Shown: positions 62,794-64,000 of the stretch, one piece after another
Position numbering within the stretch: the first letter of the stretch is position 1
How the letters are laid out: each line of letters opens with the position of its first letter
Source of the DNA: Salinihabitans flavidus
GTDB lineage: Bacteria; Pseudomonadota; Alphaproteobacteria; Rhodobacterales; Rhodobacteraceae
DNA: 64,000 nt
Reading direction: 5' to 3'
NCBI RefSeq assembly: GCF_900110425.1
Contig: NZ_FODS01000004.1
Span: forward strand, 1-64,000
Program-made: the position numbers and the translations under genes
Notes under the pieces: generated by a model
What the model was told of the DNA's origin: nothing
What the model saw: only the letters and a program-made list of their open reading frames with translations
Database searches by the model: none

Positions 62794-63983
62794 GAAAGGC
62801 CTCCCTGAAAATTGGCGACCAGCGCACCCGCCGACAGAACGGCCCCGACGACCGGCACTGCCATCGGCACACGAAAGGCAGGCGCGCCCGGGTCGCGGCG
62901 CTTGAGCACGATCAGCGCGATATTCACCAGCACGAACACCGCCAGAAGAATGGAGGACGTCACCTCTGCCAGCACGCCCACCTGCAAGGCCACCGCTCCG
63001 AAGATCACCGCGCCGCCGATCACAAGGCTTGCCAGAACCGGCGTGCCGAAACGCGGATGGGCGTGGTGAAACATGGACAGAACGGCGCTGCGCCTGCCGA
63101 TGCCGAACAACACCCGGCTGGCCATGACGATCTGCGCCAGAACACCGTTGAGCGCGGCGATAACCGCCACCAGTGACAGAAACCTTCCGCTGCCGCCCTG
63201 CCCCGCCTGCCAGACCAGAACAAGGGGCTGTTCGCTTGCTGCAAGCACGCCCTGCGGCACGGCACGAACGGCGGCGACAGCGACGGCGGTGTATATCAGC
63301 GTGGTCAGAATGAGCGAGATGAGTATGGCGCGCGGCAGGACACGTTCGGGATGCGCCACCTCCTCGGCCATGTTCACAATATCCTCGAACCCGATGAAGG
63401 CGAAGAAGGCGAGTACCGCCCCGGCCCCGACCCCGGACCAGATGATCGTCGGAGGCGCCTGCCAGTCGGCGACAGGGTCGGCCTGCCCGCCCGCCCAGAC
63501 CACGAGCACAAGACCGAGCACCTCGATCACGGTAAACACCGCCGCAAGCGCGAGACTCTCCATGACGCCAATCACGGCGACCGCCGTAAGTGCCAGCCCC
63601 AGACCGATGACCGCCACGTTGAAGGGCACATCGATCACCCCGGCGAGGTAGCCGACCCCGCCGCGCAGGACCGCCGCAGCAGAAATCGCCCCCACCATCA
63701 CGATGGCGAGCCCGACCAGAAGCGCCAGCGCCTGCGAGTTCAACCCCTGACCGACATAGGCCGCCTCGCCCGCCGCCTCCGGAAAGCGGGTGGAAAGCTC
63801 CGCATAGCTCAGCGCCGTGGGCGCCGCGATCACACCGGCCAGAAGGAACGACAGCGGCGCCCAGATCCCGGCATCCCCGGCCACGGCGCCGACCAGCACA
63901 TAGATGCCGGCCCCCACCATGACCCCGACGCCATAGGCCGTGAGCAGCCCAAGCCCGATCCGACGTTTGAGATGTTCCGCCAT
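62790..63983 (-). CDS. APC family amino acid permease
   Basis: The ATG at 63981-63983 (AGGGG upstream) gives 397 residues; the C-terminus is complete and the start is just inside the window. About eleven or twelve membrane helices are seen. The first carries the GAGIYVLVG unwound-helix motif (about residues 28-36), and the sixth region FFAFIGFEDIVNMAEE near 186-201 is the conserved APC segment. It is an amino acid or amine permease. It overlaps the DUF2484 gene, placing it inside the cell wall cluster in the place where murC is often found. Confidence 0.92.
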   Translation of the reverse strand: MAEHLKRRIGLGLLTAYGVGVMVGAGIYVLVGAVAGDAGIWAPLSFLLAGVIAAPTALSYAELSTRFPEAAGEAAYVGQGLNSQALALLVGLAIVMVGAISAAAVLRGGVGYLAGVIDVPFNVAVIGLGLALTAVAVIGVMESLALAAVFTVIEVLGLVLVVWAGGQADPVADWQAPPTIIWSGVGAGAVLAFFAFIGFEDIVNMAEEVAHPERVLPRAILISLILTTLIYTAVAVAAVRAVPQGVLAASEQPLVLVWQAGQGGSGRFLSLVAVIAALNGVLAQIVMASRVLFGIGRRSAVLSMFHHAHPRFGTPVLASLVIGGAVIFGAVALQVGVLAEVTSSILLAVFVLVNIALIVLKRRDPGAPAFRVPMAVPVVGAVLSAGALVANFQGGLS

Positions 63984-64000
63984 CGCCCTGCCCCTCAAGC

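Overview
The window looks like a chromosomal segment of a marine-type alphaproteobacterium of the order Rhodobacterales (Roseobacter group / Paracoccaceae). This rests on the high GC content, the bolA / J-domain / cobS-cobT neighbourhood, the DUF2484-murB-ddl-ftsQ-ftsA-ftsZ-lpxC order, several solute uptake systems tied to amine and amino-acid catabolism, and the familiar short HNH protein. The species cannot be named from sequence alone. No phage, plasmid, insertion sequence, CRISPR array or rRNA was seen.

Layout. (1) 1-7572, minus strand: one compact catabolic operon reading M81 hydrolase, TRAP transporter (DctP, DctQ, DctM), RpiR regulator, class III aminotransferase, BKACE-family beta-keto acid cleavage enzyme. 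It is followed by a tRNA-Leu(CAA) and a flavin monooxygenase. (2) 9459-13065: a DedA-type membrane protein with DsbB, then an Lrp-type regulator divergent from arginase and ornithine cyclodeaminase (arginine to proline). (3) 13066-17037: a repeat-rich spacer, an HNH protein, a VOC protein, then a sugar isomerase/epimerase-like protein and an 8-oxoguanine-deaminase-type amidohydrolase. (4) 17203-21869: chemotaxis and sensing (CheD, a methyl-accepting protein, a PAS protein, a PAS-LuxR regulator). (5) 21963-34136: an M20 amidohydrolase, a dipeptide/oligopeptide-type ABC transporter, two aldehyde dehydrogenases, an SDR, an Lrp regulator and an aminotransferase, followed by a convergent iron alcohol dehydrogenase. 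(6) 35665-54932: housekeeping genes (pepN, gatB, bolA, J-domain protein, msrB, cobST, aminopeptidase P, ClC, recN, bamD). (7) 55066-63983: lpxC and the cell division / cell wall cluster.

How the genes work together. The first operon is self-contained: uptake, amide hydrolysis, transamination and carbon-carbon cleavage, with its own regulator. The second catabolic region can be read as uptake of an N-acylated or peptide-like compound, deacylation by the M20 enzyme, then amine/aldehyde oxidation to a dicarboxylate. Its last three genes (Lrp, semialdehyde dehydrogenase, aminotransferase) have the same order of protein families as the distal part of ectoine catabolism loci, but no ectoine hydrolase gene is present here.

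Most unusual signals. Three intergenic sites carry arrays of a GTCGGTAW-type unit with an almost exact 11-bp period (14726-14776, 34229-34267, 41700-41727), always in the same orientation just downstream of a gene; two of them also share GGCAACGC / GCGTTGCC repeats. A 161-bp foldback element flanked by 10-bp direct repeats lies directly after the ornithine cyclodeaminase stop codon (13067-13247), next to two interlocked inverted repeats. A 20-bp lux-box-like palindrome lies in front of the PAS-LuxR gene.
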